Below are positions 26,675 through 27,541 of a DNA stretch of 27,541 nt, in pieces (positions within the stretch are counted from its first letter, which is position 1; each line of letters begins with the position of its first letter). The translations under genes and the position numbers were made by a program. The stretch comes from Chromera velia (lineage: Eukaryota; Sar; Chromeraceae). The notes below the pieces were generated by a model. That model was not told the origin of the DNA, did not search any database, and worked only from the letters and a program-made list of their open reading frames with translations. The stretch spans positions 28,050 to 55,590 of the forward strand of contig JAHBMJ010000139.1 of NCBI GenBank assembly GCA_018398765.1, written 5' to 3'.

Positions 26675-27541
26675 CTTAGCTTTGCAAGGAGAAGAAAGAA
26701 ACCGATCATGGAAGGAGAAGAAAGAAGAAAGAAAAAGGGAGAGGAAAGAAGAGCCAGCAGAAGCGCTGAGAGGGGAAGGAAGAAAGCAAATAAGAAAACT
26801 CAGAAGGATAAAGAGAAAAGTGAGAGAGGAAATCAGAGGCCTGAAAGCAGAAAGAGAGCAGAGGGATAAACGAGAAAATGAGAGCAGCACCTCAGCTCAG
26901 GAAGGAGAAAGATTGAGACAGGCATATGAGGAGAGGAGAAAACAGTTAGTCATGATAGAGAGAGCGCTGAGAAACGCGGTGACGAGAGAGCAAAGGAAGG
27001 CAGAAAAGAGAAAGGTGGAGAACATAAGAGCCGAAATAAATGAAGGAGGCTGCTGGAAGGTGTGGAGGAGACTCGGTGAGGAAGACAGGAGGGCAGCACC
27101 AAGAAAAACAAAAGACAGCATGACGACCCAGCAGGTAGCAGAAGGTTTCAAACAAACGTACGAGCTGCCAAAGGAAGAGAAAGAAGAGAGAAAGAGGGAA
27201 CAAGAAAGAAAAACGACAGTGAGTAGAGCGATTAAGGAGAAAGGATGGCACATAGCAGAGGAAAAAGAGGTAAGGAAGGCAATGAAAAGAGCAGGCAACC
27301 CCAGAAAGGCCGCTGGGAAGGACGGAATGCCCCCAGGAATGCTGAGAACGATGGAAAAATCGACTGAGCTGGTATCTTTGTATGTTTTGTTAATTAATGT
27401 TGCATATCGTTTTGGTTGGTGGCCGAAAGGGTGGAATGACTTGCCGGTGACGGCCCTTCCAAAACCGGGTAAGTCACTCGCACTAATTGGGGGATGGAGG
27501 GGAGTGCACCTGGTGGTAGCAGATGCGAAATGGGGGGACAT
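26675..27541 (+). CDS. Non-LTR retrotransposon ORF with reverse transcriptase start, partial
   Basis: The frame in which GAT at 26865 is a codon is open from before 26660 to the right edge. It begins with a long Arg/Lys/Glu-rich, probably coiled-coil region (about 26680-27240, e.g. RLRQAYEERRKQLVMIERAL and GGCWKVWRRL). It then enters RVT_1: KAAGKDGMPPGML (from about 27306), WPKGWNDLPVTALPKPGKS and GGWRGVHLVVADAK (to 27537). The order 'A-G-K-D-G, P-x-x-W, LPKPGK, WRG-x-x-L' is that of LINE-type reverse transcriptases. The catalytic YADD and later domains lie beyond the window. The 5' end of the element is missing or was interrupted by the MITE next to it, since the frame runs straight into 26674. 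Confidence 0.8.

Noticed and set aside
26897..27541. Long minus-strand ORF at the right edge
   Set aside because: It is the antisense shadow of the reverse-transcriptase frame, which has recognisable RVT motifs on the plus strand.

Overview
This is eukaryotic nuclear DNA, most likely from a chromerid or related alveolate. My best guess is Chromera velia, but that is an inference and no marker here proves it. The support is short exons separated by pyrimidine-rich GT-AG introns, dense microsatellites (GA, CT, GT, GACA, GACT), secreted cysteine-rich proteins, and many degraded transposable elements.

Layout. 1-480 is GA/GACA simple sequence. 510-818 (-) is the 5' exon of a membrane protein that runs towards the left edge. 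1688-2509 (-) is an intact single-exon protein with four membrane segments. 3175-5478 (+) and 7312-9947 (+) are tandem multi-exon genes for secreted cysteine-rich proteins. The second carries two copies of a cysteine-rich ectodomain and a C-terminal PPC-like beta-sandwich, and its exon 2 contains an apparent frameshift. 9948-14028 has no intact gene. It holds a 513-bp foldback element with a CCGCA target-site duplication, a decayed ORF, a MITE-like element and AT-rich relics.

The centrepiece is a six-exon minus-strand gene (19946-14029). All phases match, giving a 1413-residue protein. It joins a class V PLP enzyme of cysteine-desulfurase type (with a U1/matrin-type C2H2 finger inserted) to a complete TtcA-type PP-loop tRNA thiolase with its iron-sulfur cysteines. 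It reads as a one-chain sulfur relay: cysteine desulfurase hands sulfur to tRNA 2-thiolation. It is transcribed divergently from an intronless Bub3 spindle-checkpoint gene (20546-21529 +) across a 599-bp intergenic region.

21530-26660 is repeat-rich. Two same-strand 315-bp copies of one repeat (21958 and 25244) differ, by my eye count, only by transitions. Between them lies CT-rich DNA with weak coding traces. A 216-bp MITE-like element (26459-26674) abuts the open frame of a non-LTR retrotransposon (26675 to the right edge) carrying the start of a reverse transcriptase domain.

I saw no tRNA, rRNA or CRISPR array. Exon borders come from reading frames and splice consensus only.
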